Origin: Clitopilus passeckerianus
Lineage: Eukaryota > Basidiomycota > Agaricomycetes > Agaricales > Entolomataceae
Direction of reading: 5' to 3'
Length of the DNA: 64,000 bases
NCBI GenBank assembly: GCA_944990035.1
Contig: CALYLX010000012.1
Coordinates: 34,362-98,361, forward strand
Each line of letters starts with the position of its first letter. The stretch's first letter is position 1. Of this stretch, positions 33,564 to 46,306 are shown one piece after another. The position numbers and the translations under genes were made by a program. The notes under the pieces were generated by a model. That model was not told the DNA's origin. It made no database searches and saw only the letters and a program-made list of their open reading frames with translations.

Positions 33564-35073
33564 GTTGGTTCAAGTTCTCACCGTCGCTGCCAAGTTTTGG
33601 CACTAACGGAATTTCTTCACGAATAGGTGAACCTGCTTCGCCGGTTACCAGACATACGCTTGCACCCTTACTATCCCTCATACACAACCATACCCTGAGA
33701 AGCTCTTCTTCCCCTGCTTACATCCGCTTCGTACTCATTAGGCCATTCCAGTTACCTCCCGCCCATGATATCCGAACTCCTCCCCCTTGCTCCTTTACAT
33801 CACGCCATCCTCGGACATCGCCAACAAGGTTGGTATACGGCATACATTCATTTGACACATTCCCCTTCCATTAGCATCCTCATGCTCCCCTGTTATCTGC
33901 CTCGTATTATCAAAACGACGAACCCTGGCTGGTGTCATATGTCGAGTCTAGCAAGTCTGGACTCGACCTACCTATATTGCATGTTTTCAATTCTCGTCAT
34001 CATACGCATATTAGATTATCACGCTGATTCGCTTTCTTGTACATAGATTTATGTCCTCGCATTGTGTTTTGCTTTCGTTGTTTTGCATCCATCCATCTAT
34101 CGCATTGTTTACGCATTGTTCATTGTAATTGTATACCAGTTGACTGATAACTCAAAATGTACTATTAGACCGGTACTTGGCTCAAAAAAGTTGATAAAGA
34201 GTGTTAGATCCGGTCGAAATGAATTTAATACATCTAATCGTGTTCTCCAAAATGAAAGGGTCTCAACGGAGCCCCAGCCTGGAGTTCTGGCTATCAAAGC
34301 TGGAGAGATGAGATCCAGGGTTCTTGAGGCATGATAACAGCATGCCGAGATGAACATTGTTCTCGCATGGCACAGTAGGCCATACTGTACGAGATGAATA
34401 GGGTTCACATTCCAGAATACGAAGACAAGTTGCCGTTGTGCATCGTGAAGGAGGTGAGCTCGGTTGCAGCCGATGATCGTCGTTCGACGAGATAGGGAAT
34501 CGCGGGATCTGTACACGGCACCCGCGCTTGACCTTGCTTGTAAACGTAAAAACGCAGCCCAGACCTCCTAGATGTGATAGTTGAGAATGAATTTGACTCA
34601 TACCAAACTTCTAGCGTGATGTTCACGACCTTTGTGAATGTCCATTGGAGTCCAATTTCATCTATCTGTGCAGAGATCTGGGGCATGCTCTTCGAGTACC
34701 CGACATAAGCTCCTCTATCCAGGTGTAATACATGCTCCGCTTTCTCCTGCCACTCCCGAACATGTTTGAAAGCCAGCTTCAAGGCCAGGAGGTTGAACAA
34801 CGTTCTTTCAAGTTTCTGCTGCAAGTTATCGCGAGTACCCCATCAGGCCGGCAATCACAGAAAACACGATCAGATCTCAGGACATGCCTCAACCCCGATT
34901 AGGCTGTCGACCTAGCCGCCGTGCCGCATTTTTTTCTTGCAGCTTGCGGTCTGCAGCCATCCATCCCCGTCCCTTCGTTCCTTTAGGTTCATACGCTCGT
35001 TCGTTGAACTTTAGATTCAAGATCACTCGTTTGGCGCTAGGGCTACGGGAAGAACCGAGATTAATACAGTAAG
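33564..35073. other. Intergenic between BTB and DBP3 genes
   Basis: AT-rich BTB 3' flank, then sequence with one doubtful minus-strand ORF (listed separately), then the DBP3 promoter next to 35074. No TATA box. Confidence 0.45.
34405..34824 (-). CDS. Doubtful hypothetical protein
   Basis: A 139-aa open frame beginning MQQKLERTLFNLLALKLAFK, fairly helical at the start. I recognise no family, signal peptide or membrane segment. There is a possible short intron (GTATGAG to TCTAG) within it, but it is under 40 nt. It may be chance. I list it only because the intergenic space is otherwise empty. Confidence 0.2.
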   Translation of the reverse strand: MQQKLERTLFNLLALKLAFKHVREWQEKAEHVLHLDRGAYVGYSKSMPQISAQIDEIGLQWTFTKVVNITLEVWYESNSFSTITSRRSGLRFYVYKQGQARVPCTDPAIPYLVERRSSAATELTSFTMHNGNLSSYSGM

Positions 35074-37405
35074 ATGTCGAGGGATGTTGTTGCTGTGACA
35101 GGTGATTCGGCGGAAATGGTGAAGAAGGGGAAGAAGGAGAAGAAGGCGGAGAGGAAGGAAAAGGTGAAGGCTCTGGAACAGGGTGAGGCACAAACCCTGG
35201 AGAATGAGGATGATGGTATGTGATTTATGAGATTTTGGGCGTCGGTTAGGTCGCTGATAATGCGAATTATAGCTGAGAGACGCCGGAAGGAGGAGAAGAA
35301 AGAGAAGAAGAGGTTGAGGAAGGAGAAAAAAGCTCAAGCTGAGACGGCTGAGGCTACCGAAGGTGTGTGATAGCAGATATGATGTGCTTCTTGCGGTAAC
35401 GGAGGACCACCAGATGCTCCCGTGGATGGGACGGACAAGAAGAAGAAAAAGAAGAAGTCTGCTGAGCCTATACGTGCGGATACACCCTCCCAGGAAGATA
35501 GTATGGACGTAGACCCCGAGGGTAAGTGTCTTTGTTCTTCCTTCCTTTCACCGGACTCACACCTTGTATAGCACCTTCAGGGGAGAAGAAAAAGAAGAAG
35601 CGAAAACGCGATGCCGAGGATGCATCTGCTCCCGCTGACGACTCAAAATCTGAAAAGAAGAGCAAAAAGAAACGAAGAAAAGATGCCACAGAGGACTCTA
35701 CCTCCCCTCTAGCTTCAACTTCAAACTCTTCATCCAACCCTACACCCTCGACATCAAAATCTGTTTCACCATCTCCTGCCTCGGCTGCATCTCCCGCAGA
35801 GGTCAAAGCTTTCTTGGAGAAGAATGCAATCACGATACATACGCCTCCTGGGGCCCCTGATACTACACCAGTGCTGTCATTTGATCAGCTTGCTGTACCG
35901 AAGGAGTTGAGGTCTGCTTTCAGTGGTTTCAAGGAACCCACACCGATTCAGTCATGTACATGGCCCCCTGCTTTGAATGGGCGAGACGTTGTTGGTATTG
36001 CAGAGACTGGCAGGTAAGAATGTCCATATCTATAAACTTTTTTGACAATTTGAATGAACGAATATTTTCTAGTGGTAAAACTCTAGCATTTGGCATCCCG
36101 GCTCTCAACCGTCTCCTCAACCTCTCTACAAATTCCAAAAAGTCTTCTGGGACAACAGTCAGCGTCCTCGTAGTCGCTCCGACGCGCGAACTGGCCATCC
36201 AGACCCACGATACCCTAAGCGCGCTAGGCAAGCCATTCGGGATTGCCAGCGTTGCTGTATTCGGTGGAGTACCTAAAGAAGGACAGATCAAGATGCTGCA
36301 GAACGCGAATAAGAAGAAGGACGGGATGACAACGAGGATAATTGTTGGGACGCCTGGGAGGATATTGGATTTGGCGCAAGAGGGTGTATGTGATTTGAGT
36401 GGGGTGGATTATCTGGTGTTGGATGAGGCGGATAGGATGTTGGATAAAGGGTTTGAGAATGATATTAGGAATATCATTGGGCAGACGACGAAGATTGAGG
36501 AGAGGCAGACTATGATGTGTAGGTTGTGGTTTATTGGGGCTTCATTCATTGGGCTTATGGTCTTTTTGAATAGTCAGTGCAACTTGGCCAGAAGCAGTCA
36601 GGCGACTGGCTAGCACGTTCCAGAGGGACCCTGTCCGGGTAACGGTTGGCAGCGATGATCTCACTGCGAACAGTCGAGTTGAGCAGAAGGTGGAGGTCCT
36701 TGAAGATTCGCGCCAGAAAGAGTACGTGGTTGGCCACTTGCTTGACACCTTCGAAAATCCTGACATATTGATCCAGCCCTCGACTACTGGCACTTCTACG
36801 TTCCTTCCATCACCACAAGAAGGGTGCTGTTGCTGCTGGCACAGCTGAATCTCGCACTCTAGTATTCGCTCTTTACAAGAAAGAAGCTTCAAGGGTGGAG
36901 GAGACGCTCAGGCGGCAAGGATACTCAGTAGGCGCTCTCCACGGGGATATGTCACAGAATTCCCGAATGGAGGCGTTGGAGAACTTCAAGACTGGCAAGA
37001 CCAGCCTACTCGTTGCGACTGATGTCGCTGCTCGAGGACTGGATATCCCTGACGTCGGCGCCGTGATCAACTACACTTTCCCGCTGACAATTGAAGATTA
37101 CATTCATCGAATTGGACGAACAGGTGCGGGTCCTTTTCTTCTAAAAACACAGGGATAATTCTGACAGCTTCTTCTCAGGACGTGGTGGCAAAAGCGGCAA
37201 GTCGATCACATTCTTTACCGGCGACAATCACGAGAGATCTCTTGCTGGAGAGTTGGCTCGAGTTCTGAGGGAGGGAGGTTTTGACAATGAAGCGCTGAGG
37301 GAGAAGTTCCCGATGACGATTAAAAAGAAGGAACACAGTGCTTATGGGGCGTTCTTCCGAGATGATATTCCTGCGCCCAAGGGGCCTACAAAGATTGTAT
37401 TTTGA
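35074..37405 (+). CDS. DBP3: ATP-dependent RNA helicase Dbp3 (DEAD-box)
   Basis: Eight exons (35074-35215, 35273-35362, 35414-35521, 35572-36013, 36073-36518, 36574-36721, 36777-37123, 37179-37405) give 649 aa. A long Lys/Glu-rich N-terminus with KKKK runs is typical of nucleolar helicases. The core has every motif: EPTPIQS (Q), AETGSGKT (I), PTRELA (Ia), GTPGR (Ib), DEAD (II), SAT (III), [14 protein letters not shown] (IV), [14 protein letters not shown] (V) and HRIGRTGRGG (VI). Dbp3 acts in pre-60S rRNA processing in the nucleolus. The intron 36722-36776 is essential. Reading through it gives a false stop. It uses GTACGT and ATCCAG and restores [10 protein letters not shown]. No oddity otherwise. 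Confidence 0.94.
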
Positions 37406-37789
37406 GTATTTTTCTAGTAATATTTTGTTGAATTGGTGGAATTACACCCGCTAAGATTACCAGATTTGTGTGATTGATTGCTGACCTAATCGTGACATCA
37501 ATTTGACGAATGACAATTGCAGTGCAGTGTTCCTGCCAGAACTGCTGCAAGCACCGAAACGCTTACTGACTCCAGTACCCCACTCTCGTCGTTATAGCTG
37601 CGGTCATCGTCCGCAGCGTCGACCAAGTGGTACTTTAACGGCTATCTTTGCTTGACTGATCTTTGTTGAATATCTATATAAACCTTGAGGCTTTCTCTGT
37701 CAGTCGACTAGTACCCGAAGGACCCGCTTGAATTTGGTTATTCACATCCGTATTTCAACCAGATATCTGCCTTTCACAATCCAGGCAAC
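37406..37789. promoter_or_regulatory. Promoter region of the oxysterol-binding protein gene
   Basis: 384 bp between DBP3 and the upstream ORF. TATATAAA at 37675-37682 sits about 110 bp before the first ATG, a good position for a core promoter. The last 40 bp are pyrimidine-rich. Confidence 0.5.
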
Positions 37790-37927
37790 ATGATGGGCCT
37801 CTTTAGTTCAGCTGGTCAGACCATCAAGAATGGGGCAAGACCACGAGGTTCCTCCGTGGAAGATAAACCTCCTTCAGATACCGAGGCTGATGATACCTCG
37901 ATCTTGTTCGTTCAGCATCTCCCATGA
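37790..37927 (+). other. Upstream ORF (45 codons) overlapping the next start codon
   Basis: Starts ATGATGGGC at 37790 and ends with TGA at 37925-37927, overlapping the ATG of the main ORF as ATGA. It could regulate translation by termination-reinitiation. Alternatively a 35-nt intron (GTTCGT to CCGCAG) would fuse it in frame with the main protein, but that is short even for fungi. Confidence 0.45.
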
Positions 37928-39765
37928 CTGTCTACCGCAGCGATGATGATGGCTTCTACAGGGATGAAAATGAGGGTTCCATTATCACCTCACTGATCTC
38001 GCAACTACGGTGAGCCCCTTGAAATCGTCTTGCATCGTTGCCTCCTGCTGACTTACACGCCTTGCCACTCCTCTTCGGACGCGCCACATCGTTCGTAGAG
38101 TTGGCATGGACTTGTCTCGAGTCACCTTCCCTACGTTCGTGCTTGAGCCAAGGAGCATGCTTGAACGAATCACCGATTTCATGTCTCACCCCGACCTCAT
38201 TTTCGGGTATGTGTTCTACCTTGCTTGTCGTCCATGGCGTCACAGACATCCGTGCCGCACGTCTCCCTTTTTCAAATTCCTGATCATCCCTTCTGCAGAG
38301 CCGAGCACTGCGAAGATCCTGAGGAACGATTCATCCGAGTTTTGCAATACTACCTTGCTGGATGGCACATCAAGCCGAGAGGCGTCAAGAAACCGTGAGT
38401 TGTAGTGCACCCGCTGCTGGCTGTCAATCGGACCATGCTCATGCACGATAATATCACATTACAGATATAACCCCGTGCTCGGAGAGTTTTTCCGGTGCAG
38501 GTACGACTATCCCGATGGCTCGCAAGGATTTTACATCGCAGAACAAGGTGCCTAAGCTACTTTGGTATAGTTCCAAGCTCGGACTAACTTTAGAATGTCC
38601 TGCAGTGTCCCACCATCCACCCATCTCCGCCTTCTTCTATATTACACCGACAAACCGAGTCAGCATCTTAGGTGAACTCCGGCCAAAGTCGAAATTCCTT
38701 GGCAACAGTGTTTCAACTACGATGGAGGGGGAGAACAGGATCAGACTCCTTGCAAAACCCGAGGATGGAGGTGCGTCCCTGGTCTTGGTTTCTGATCAGC
38801 GCTGCTGTACAAGTCGCTCACCCGGAACCGTTATCCGGTCATTCAGAATATGTCATCACGATGCCAAATATGTACGCCAGGGGGATACTGTTCGGGAAGA
38901 TGGTCCTGGAGCTTGGGGATACGTGTACAGCCAAGAACGAGAAGCGGGGTTATCTCTGTGATTTAGAATTCAAGACGAAGGTGCGCCATTTCTATCTCAT
39001 TATAGCAAGCTTTGGTGACTGGTTGCATGTTGGATTATAGGGATTCTTTTCGGGGACATATAACGCGATAGCAGGTCGTATCCGTAAAGGCCCAACTGAG
39101 GTTGGAGAGATATCCGGACGATGGAGCCATGTCATGGAATTCAAATCCGCGAAGGTGCGTTTACTTTGTATGGGGATCTTTTGCTCAGCCCTGCGGATTT
39201 CACATGGATCACTACGCACACGCTGCACTCTTCCCCAGTACTCACGCCACGAGACGTATGATGATACTGACTTACTGCACCCGACCATTCTGATAGACAG
39301 GGAATAGACGGACCTTGTTCGACGCACAGAAGGATGGGCAGAATATAATACCCAAGTGGGTGCCACCGGAGGAGGAACAGGAAGCCAATGAATCTAGGAG
39401 GCTATGGAGGAACTTGACGACAGCGATCAATAATAAGGATATGGAGGCAGCGACGACGTCGAAGTCGGCGGTGGAGGATGCGCAGAGAGAGGAGAGGAAG
39501 AAGAGGGAGGAGAGCGGGGAGAAACACGTTCCTCGGTTCTTTGTGCAGAGGAATGGGCAGTGGGTGCCGAAAAAAGAGTATGTTTTGGGCTTTTGTGTCT
39601 TCCGAAGCAATTTGTACTGAGATGTTTTGCAGGATACCCGATGACCCAGAAGCTGCTATTAAAGTGGTTCGGGAATGGATATTCGGTAACGTCCCTTCTG
39701 CTTGTCCAGCACCCAAAGAAGCTATTTCCGACAGTGGCGCATCTAAAGAAGAGACATCCACATAA
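37924..39765 (+). CDS. Oxysterol-binding protein (Osh/Kes1 type)
   Basis: Nine exons (37924-38009, 38099-38206, 38299-38394, 38465-38547, 38606-38770, 38847-38980, 39041-39154, 39297-39577, 39633-39765) give 399 aa, the length of a short ORD-only Kes1-like protein. It lacks PH and ankyrin domains. The ORD begins [20 protein letters not shown] with [19 protein letters not shown] next. The signature EQVSHHPP is split by intron 4. [17 protein letters not shown] and the late basic helix with Trp residues are also present. These proteins exchange sterol for PI4P between membranes, often at the Golgi or ER contact sites. The start at 37924 (MTVYRSDDD) is preferred because it gives a full ORD. An upstream ORF overlaps it by 4 nt. 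Confidence 0.93.
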
Positions 39766-40183
39766 ATGTATCATGGTTCCAAAGAGAGATTTTTTACATC
39801 CAGGCTACTCATCTGTCGTCTACCTTACATCTTCGGTAACTTATCACGTTGTAGATTTTTGTGGATTCGGAGCAATAAGATTCCTTCAATGAGATTTTTA
39901 AGAACAAATATATTCGTCTCGAGTTCGTGAGCAACAATGAATGTGTTTGCTATTCAAAGATAGATATACAGAAGATAACGACCAATCAACCAAGAGAGCA
40001 AATTTCCTTTATGGATGGGTATCGAAAGTGTGTTGTAATATGAGTGAATGCATAATCCAGAAACTTCTAATGAAGGTGCGGGGGGTAACTAGTGTGGTGT
40101 TAGTGTACTTGATGGGAAAGCATGAGTGTGGAGGTATTGAGGAAAGAAACAGAAAGGAATCAAGAAATTCATTCGTTCATTGT
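39766..40183. other. Convergent 3' flanks
   Basis: AT-rich downstream sequence of the convergent oxysterol-binding and coiled-coil genes. No gene is seen. Confidence 0.6.
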
Positions 40184-43100
40184 CTATTCCCACCAGCCGT
40201 CTGCGCCTTGCGTAGGTGCTGCAGATATAACACTCATGGCGGGGGATGCAACCCGGATAGGGCGTTGCTGCTGCTGGTGATAGTCACGGGCCTTGACGGC
40301 AGCGTGTGTGAGGGGAGTAGGCGCTGGGTAGGTGGGTTGACTGAGGTATCTGTTGAGGGGTGCCGGAACTTTTGGCTTTTTGACTGGTTTGCTGGTCGCA
40401 GTACCGTTGCTCAACGGCGAGGGAGCATGCATTGAGTCCCAAACAGATGCTTGGGGCGGGGTATTGATACGACCGACAGGTGTCGTAGCTCGATCGCCGA
40501 AGACAGTGCTAGCACGGGAGTCGGGGCGAGGAGGAGCATGTCCATTTGTCGTAGGGACAACCTTGACCTCTCGAACAGCTTCCAGCTCGGATTGGAGATA
40601 AGCCACTTTGGCTTCGAGGCCAGTGATCGTATTTTGCATCTTTGTCTGTTGATCCTGGGTATTCCGGATGTCAGTCCAATGCCGACAGAAGAAGAGGGTT
40701 GAACTTACAGTAGTCAATCGGTCATTCGCTTCACGTTCCTCCAGTTGCAACTTGACGAGCGAATGGTCAGCCTCAAGTTGGTTATGAGTCTGTTCGGCAT
40801 GGTCAAGCTTAGTCTGGAGAAGCTCGACCTTGCCCTCATATTCCTTAGCACGTTTCTCCCACTCAGAAGCCCGTTGCTGAGCTTGTGAGAGACTTTGTCG
40901 TGCAGTGAAGGCAGCCCGCTCGTTATTGCTAAGCTTAGCTTCTTGATCCTTGAACCGGCGTTGGAGTGCACTATGCTCTCCTTCCAGCACCTTGGTTCGG
41001 TCACGATAGCGCCTGAGCTCTTCAAGTTCCTCGTTGCCGAGCTGGCTGACCATAGTGGACAGAAGGTCCAGCTTCTCTGAGGTACTTCGCAGATCATCCC
41101 ATTGGCTCTGTTCGGACTGAAGCTGCTCGTGTTTGACTTGGAGGGCAGAGAGCTGTCGAGTTGCAGTATCGCGGTCCTTGTTTGCGAAGGAAACTTCCAA
41201 CTGCATCGACTCGACCTACACACGTATTAGTAGATGGTATATGATGAAAGTAAAGAACCTGAGCTTACCTTGGTTTTGAGCGTCTGTTTCTCAATTGAAA
41301 GCTCAGAATTAGACTTCTCCAACTGGGCAATACGTTCCCGACTGGTGTCAGCAGCGATGTCCGACGCCTGTAACCTGGCGAGAGCTTTAGCCAAAGCATC
41401 TTCAAGTTCCTTGTTCTTCGTTTCCAATGCCGACGCTTGGGATGCTCGCTCGGCGTTGCTGGCGTGTGCCTCTTTCAACTGAGCACGTAGACGGTCACGG
41501 TCGGCCTCCACAGAAGCAACTTTGTCTTGGAGGACATCCTTCTCGACCCTGATTTGACCATGAGCGCCACGAGCCTTGTTAACCTGAATCTGAAGGTCGG
41601 AGTTAGCCTTCTTCAGTTCATCCATCTCGCGCCTGGAGGCTGAGAACGACTCAAAGAGTTCGGCTTGGCTGGCTTGGAAGGTAGCCAGGGCAGCCTCCAC
41701 GGATCCGGGGAGCGCGCCCAATTTTTCCAGCACGATATCGTTTTGCGACTGAAGGGAGGATGTGCGAGCAGCCAGATCCTCCTGAGCCGTAGTAAGTCCC
41801 TCCAAAGCGGGTATGACGAGGTCGGGGATTACTGCCTGCTGACCTTCAGCAGTTGCTTGGCGTTGCAACTCGCCCAGGATGCTGTCCTGCGTAGACTGGA
41901 TGGCCTGCAACGACTGCAATTCTCCATTCAACCTCCCAGGAAGGTCGTTGATAAGCTGTATAACTTGCTCCTGCCCGGTCGCGAGCTTAGTTGCTTGGTC
42001 TGACGCCGATATAACTTTGATTGACATGTTTTCGACGGTGTGGGGTAGAGTTCTTAACGTTTCAAAGGCTTGAGTCATATTCTCGGAGACCTTGCTAACG
42101 ATGGTGTCCACGTTGAATGTCTTGTCACGGACGGACAATCGGGCATCGAGGCGCTCTACCACCAAATCAGCGACTTGCTCCTTTATCTCGAAGGCATCAA
42201 TGGGAGCAATGGCACGTCGGATTTCAGCGGTCAATTTGTGGGTAACAGCGTCGATGTCGAAGTTGGCGGATGGCAGCATTGGTATAATTCTTTCGACGAT
42301 AAGGCCAGCCGTCTCTCGCTTATCCGAAGCAAGATCAATGAGTTGGGAGATATGAGGCTTGACAGCTTGAGTTAACTGCGAGGTCAGGAACTCGTAATCA
42401 ACAGGCTCTGTCCTGATTGAAGCCAAAACAGGTGTAAGTTCGGCCATAAGCTTGTCGACCAATGCGTCGTCCTCGCGAGCCGGGACATTATGGTTGATAG
42501 CTTCTTGACGAGCTGTCAGCTCTGAGATGGCTTCAACGATGGCACTAATCGTCCTGTTTGCCATCTCCTCCATCGCAGAGGAGGAATCCATAGTGTGATC
42601 TGCAGCGGTCTTCGATTCCCAAACTTGCTGCTGCAGAGCTTGAACCTCTTCTCCGAAGTATTTGATCAATTCCGAATTGGCATTCTCGACGATATCCTTG
42701 AAGAGCTGGATGTCGAGGTCACCTCGGGCGTCCAGTTGGCTATCCTCCAGGCTGCGAGCGACGGAATCGCGCAGTTGGGTGCGGAACATTGACTGAATCT
42801 CTGCAAGAATGGCTTGTGTGCTCGAATGACGTTCGCTAGCATCCTGATGGAGGTTTTGAGAGAGAGAAGCAAAGCGCTCCTCAAGCATGTTCTCGATTCG
42901 CCTTTCCGTCAATTGAAGCTCCAAACGACCAGTGAGGCTGGTAGCGGAGCTTGCAGAATTGGTCTGACCATCTGAGCGTGACAATGGGCGGATGGGGCGG
43001 ATGGCGTCAGTGAAAGACGAGCGGCGTCTAGTATGACCCATATTTCCACCGAAAACGTCGTCGGAGGGGGATGCACGTCTGTTTCCTGGATCGGTGACGA

Positions 43101-46100
43101 GTCGGCTGCGGCTACGAGAGGTAACAGTGGATATTGAGGCCACGTTAGCATCGTCCATGGACGGCTCGCGGTTGTGCTCGAAGATCTCGCGGGATGTCAT
43201 ACGAGAGTGGATCGTAGACCGACGAGCAGGGCCATCTCCATTATTGACGAGCGCCTTGAACAATCCAGCCGGGACGGTGTTAGTGGAAACAGGGTGTTTG
43301 AAATCCAAAGGAATAGGTGCCCGCTTGGGTTTGGCGGTAACCAAGAATGGATCCATGTCAGCCTTGGCATTGCTAGCCTTCATGGTAGCTTCATCATGGT
43401 GGGTCAACTCGACAGGTTCGGGGCTTACGATCACCCTGTTCTCCTTGTCGGCATCGTCTTCTTCGTCGAGTTCCATCGGCTCAGACCCCGTAGGGGATTG
43501 GATGACTTCGTCAGCATTGTCAACAAATTCAGGCTGGGCGGGAAGAGCAATGCCAGAAGGAAGCCCAGGGAACTTGAACGGCTCTGCTGAGGGATTAAGC
43601 CTGTGACCCTTCGAGTTCGTTGCCGCATGAGAACGGCGGATCGGATCGGGGGAGTCCTCTAATTGCGCAGCAGGAGGAGGAGGGAACCTGAACGAGGACA
43701 TACTGTCTCCTTCCTCATCGAAGTCGGCTGAATCCAACTTCTGCCTCTTCTCCCTGCCTTGAACCCTAAGAGGAGAGCTCTCCATTACAGGAGATTCAGA
43801 AAGTAATTCAGGGGGTGCAGGAGGCATGGTGGGCACGCCGGGAGGAAGGGTAAAGTTGAAGCTGAAACCTCCAGGTTTGAACTCGGGGGCAGCGGCATTA
43901 AGCGACTTCCCACTGGACGGTATGCGAATATGACTGGAAGGTGGAGGAGTAGGCGTTGCTTGTGCTTGTACCTGTGGCTCTGGTTCGGCGGTTGCGGGTC
44001 CCAATGAGTTGTTACGAGCAGCTCCGAAGACGAATGGCTTAGCAAATGGATTCAACGCCGCATCTCGGCGGGTGGAGGAGGAAATGGAAGATTGGGGTTG
44101 ATGCGACATTTCATGCGTCGTGGGATACATGAACTGGCTCGACTCACGAGAGTGAGCATGGGCAGGATCGTACGCAGAGTGCTGAGCAGAAGCCCCACGA
44201 GAATGGTGCAGAGCGGGGAGAGAATGGCCAAGGTGACCAAAGCCTGAACTGGGTCGCACAAAATCTTCCTGGCCGAAGTTGAACGGACGGGACACATTTT
44301 CTCTCTCCTCATCACTGGGATTTGAGATGATGTCGTCTTCTTGGTGAGAGGACAACCCGATGATATCTGGCGGGCGAGGAAAGAGAGGAAGTCTGCGAGG
44401 TTGATCGACCTGTCTCTTGCGTAATCTGCGCTCAACGCGTGCCTGTCTTACACGCTCCTCATCAGATGGGTTGGAGTACTCTCCGATGCTCTAAGAAACG
44501 CGAACAAGTCCTTAGCACAGAAACTCGACAAGTAACAATCGGAGGTATTTACCTCGTCATCGTCGGATGAGTCGTAGACATCCTCGGTTCCCGTCCATTC
44601 AGCGACAAGATCCGTTTCCCTCTCCTCGACTTCGCCCTGCTCCTCTTCAACCGGGTTGTTGAAGTTATGAGAATCAAGGACATCCTCTTCACCGACGAAT
44701 TCCTCATCATCAAGGGCACCAGCAGACCTGGTTGACAAAGCAGCAGACAATCTTGAAACATGGCGCGAATGAACTCGGCTCTGTGAAATCGACATCCTGT
44801 CCCTTTCGGAATGGGTACGATCATAATCCACGCCGATATCATCAACAGCCCGGCTCTCTTGAGAAGTCTTTCTTTCATGGAAGTGAGAACTGAAAGCATC
44901 TCGTTGGAGAGGCTCCTCGTCCAGCTGTGCAGGCTCGGACACCGGCCCTTTGATTTCTTGCTCCTCCTCCTCCTCTTCAGTTTCTTCTGGAATATCCAGC
45001 CCAAATCCGCGAATGAAGTCCGGCCGACTGGTTGGCCTGGATGTCTGCTGGGGGGCCAGAAAACCGGGTGACAGACCACCTGAGCGGATGGCATGGATGC
45101 TCTCCTGCAGGCCAACGCCTTCCTCTGTGGAATTCTCTGCAATAGCTTGTCCGAAGGGATCAAAGACAGGTGCGGAAGGGTTCAACATTGGCAGAGCGAG
45201 AGACATGGTATGTCCGTGCCTGTTCTGCAGGAACCTCGGCGAAGGACCGCCTAGTGCAAGATTAGGTGAACCAGCCAGTGATGCCACGGGTGAATTGTCC
45301 TGAGAGGCGTGCAGTTTGTTGAGCTTATACAGAAGAATCTGTGGGTCGGCTGGGGAGGATATCTATATTGGGAACACAAAGGGAGTAGGTCAGAACATGT
45401 GATCAGCTAAAAGGGAAGAAAAAATGTACCGATGCAGCTCTTGCGTGAGGAGCATGTATGTGTGGCACATTACTGCCAGATCCTTTCTCGACTCCAAGTT
45501 TCTCGAGCTTCTCCTCAATGGCCTGCTGCTTGAGCTCTTGCCATGCTCGCTGTAATATGAATTATTTAGAAATGTGTGTCAATTAGAAGCAATGGAATCA
45601 ATATACGTACCTTCCCAGGTAGGAAGACATCAATGCTATTTGGTAGGTCTAATCTTTCTTGGTCTGAAGGGTATACCTCTGCAGTTGATATATCGACGGG
45701 GGGTATCTCCTGATCCCTGTGTACGAAGCCATCCGAAACATCTCTAGCCCATGGTTCTCGCCTGGATGGTTCACCATCTTCTCCGGGTATCGTTTCCTTT
45801 GGTAAATTCACGTTGACCTTCTTGGTTTTTGGTGGCGGCGGTGCGGGTGGGTTAAGTGCAGGTGGTAGGGGGGTAACTTTCCTAGTTGGGCCTCCAAGTA
45901 CGGCCTTCGGGGGGCCACCGATACTAGGCTGTCTCCTGTTCCTGTTCGGGAATGGGTGACCTGGAGCTCCAGGAATACCCATCAATGAAGGTCGGGAAAA
46001 GTGACCATGGCCGCCGACCGGAGTCATTGGTGGAAAGCCGTTTGGAGGTCGCATGCCAGCAGCTGCTAGTCCTGACATGCTTGCCTGCCCTTGATTATGT

Positions 46101-46306
46101 GTTGGTCGTCCGTGGTAAGTTAAAGGTGGTTGAGTGAAGAATGGTTGCATAGGCGTTTGCAGAGGGTTGTTCATGGGGAACGAAGGCGGAAAGCTCTGCT
46201 GGATAGCTGTCGGTAGAGCAGGAGAATAGGGCATTGGAGCTTGCTGTTGCATGCCCATAGCAGCGTTCAGGTTCAACCTTGGTAGCGGGTCTCTAGGTCT
46301 GGCCAT
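40184..46306 (-). CDS. Very large coiled-coil protein, function unknown
   Basis: Six exons on the minus strand (45611-46306, 45430-45549, 44553-45362, 41269-44490, 40709-41215, 40184-40654) give 5826 nt and 1941 aa. The N-terminus is Pro/Met/Gln-rich, followed by a block that looks conserved (DLPNSIDVFLPGKRAWQELK, HAPHARAASISSPADP). Acidic Ser-rich stretches come next, then Phe-Pro-rich patches (PFAKPFVFG, GGFSFNFTLPPGVP) that are too few to be an FG-nucleoporin array. From about residue 950 to 1790 the sequence is rich in Glu, Gln, Leu and Lys in heptads, a long coiled coil. The tail is Pro/Ser-rich and ends GADGWWE. I do not recognise the family. It may be a scaffold at the spindle pole, cell cortex or septum. 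That is a guess from architecture. The last intron (54 nt) is in frame and could be retained. Confidence 0.85.

Noticed and set aside
36722..36840. Premature stop in DBP3
   Set aside because: A 55-nt intron with GTACGT and ATCCAG borders removes it and restores the conserved helicase segment, so the gene is intact.
40655..40708. Reading through the last intron of the coiled-coil gene
   Set aside because: It is open and 54 nt long, but it has clear GTAAGT and CCCAG borders and its translation is unlike the coiled coil around it. Treated as an intron.
43785..44300. FG-nucleoporin assignment for the large coiled-coil protein
   Set aside because: Only a few FG-like or FxF patches are present, with no repeat array, so the label is not supported.
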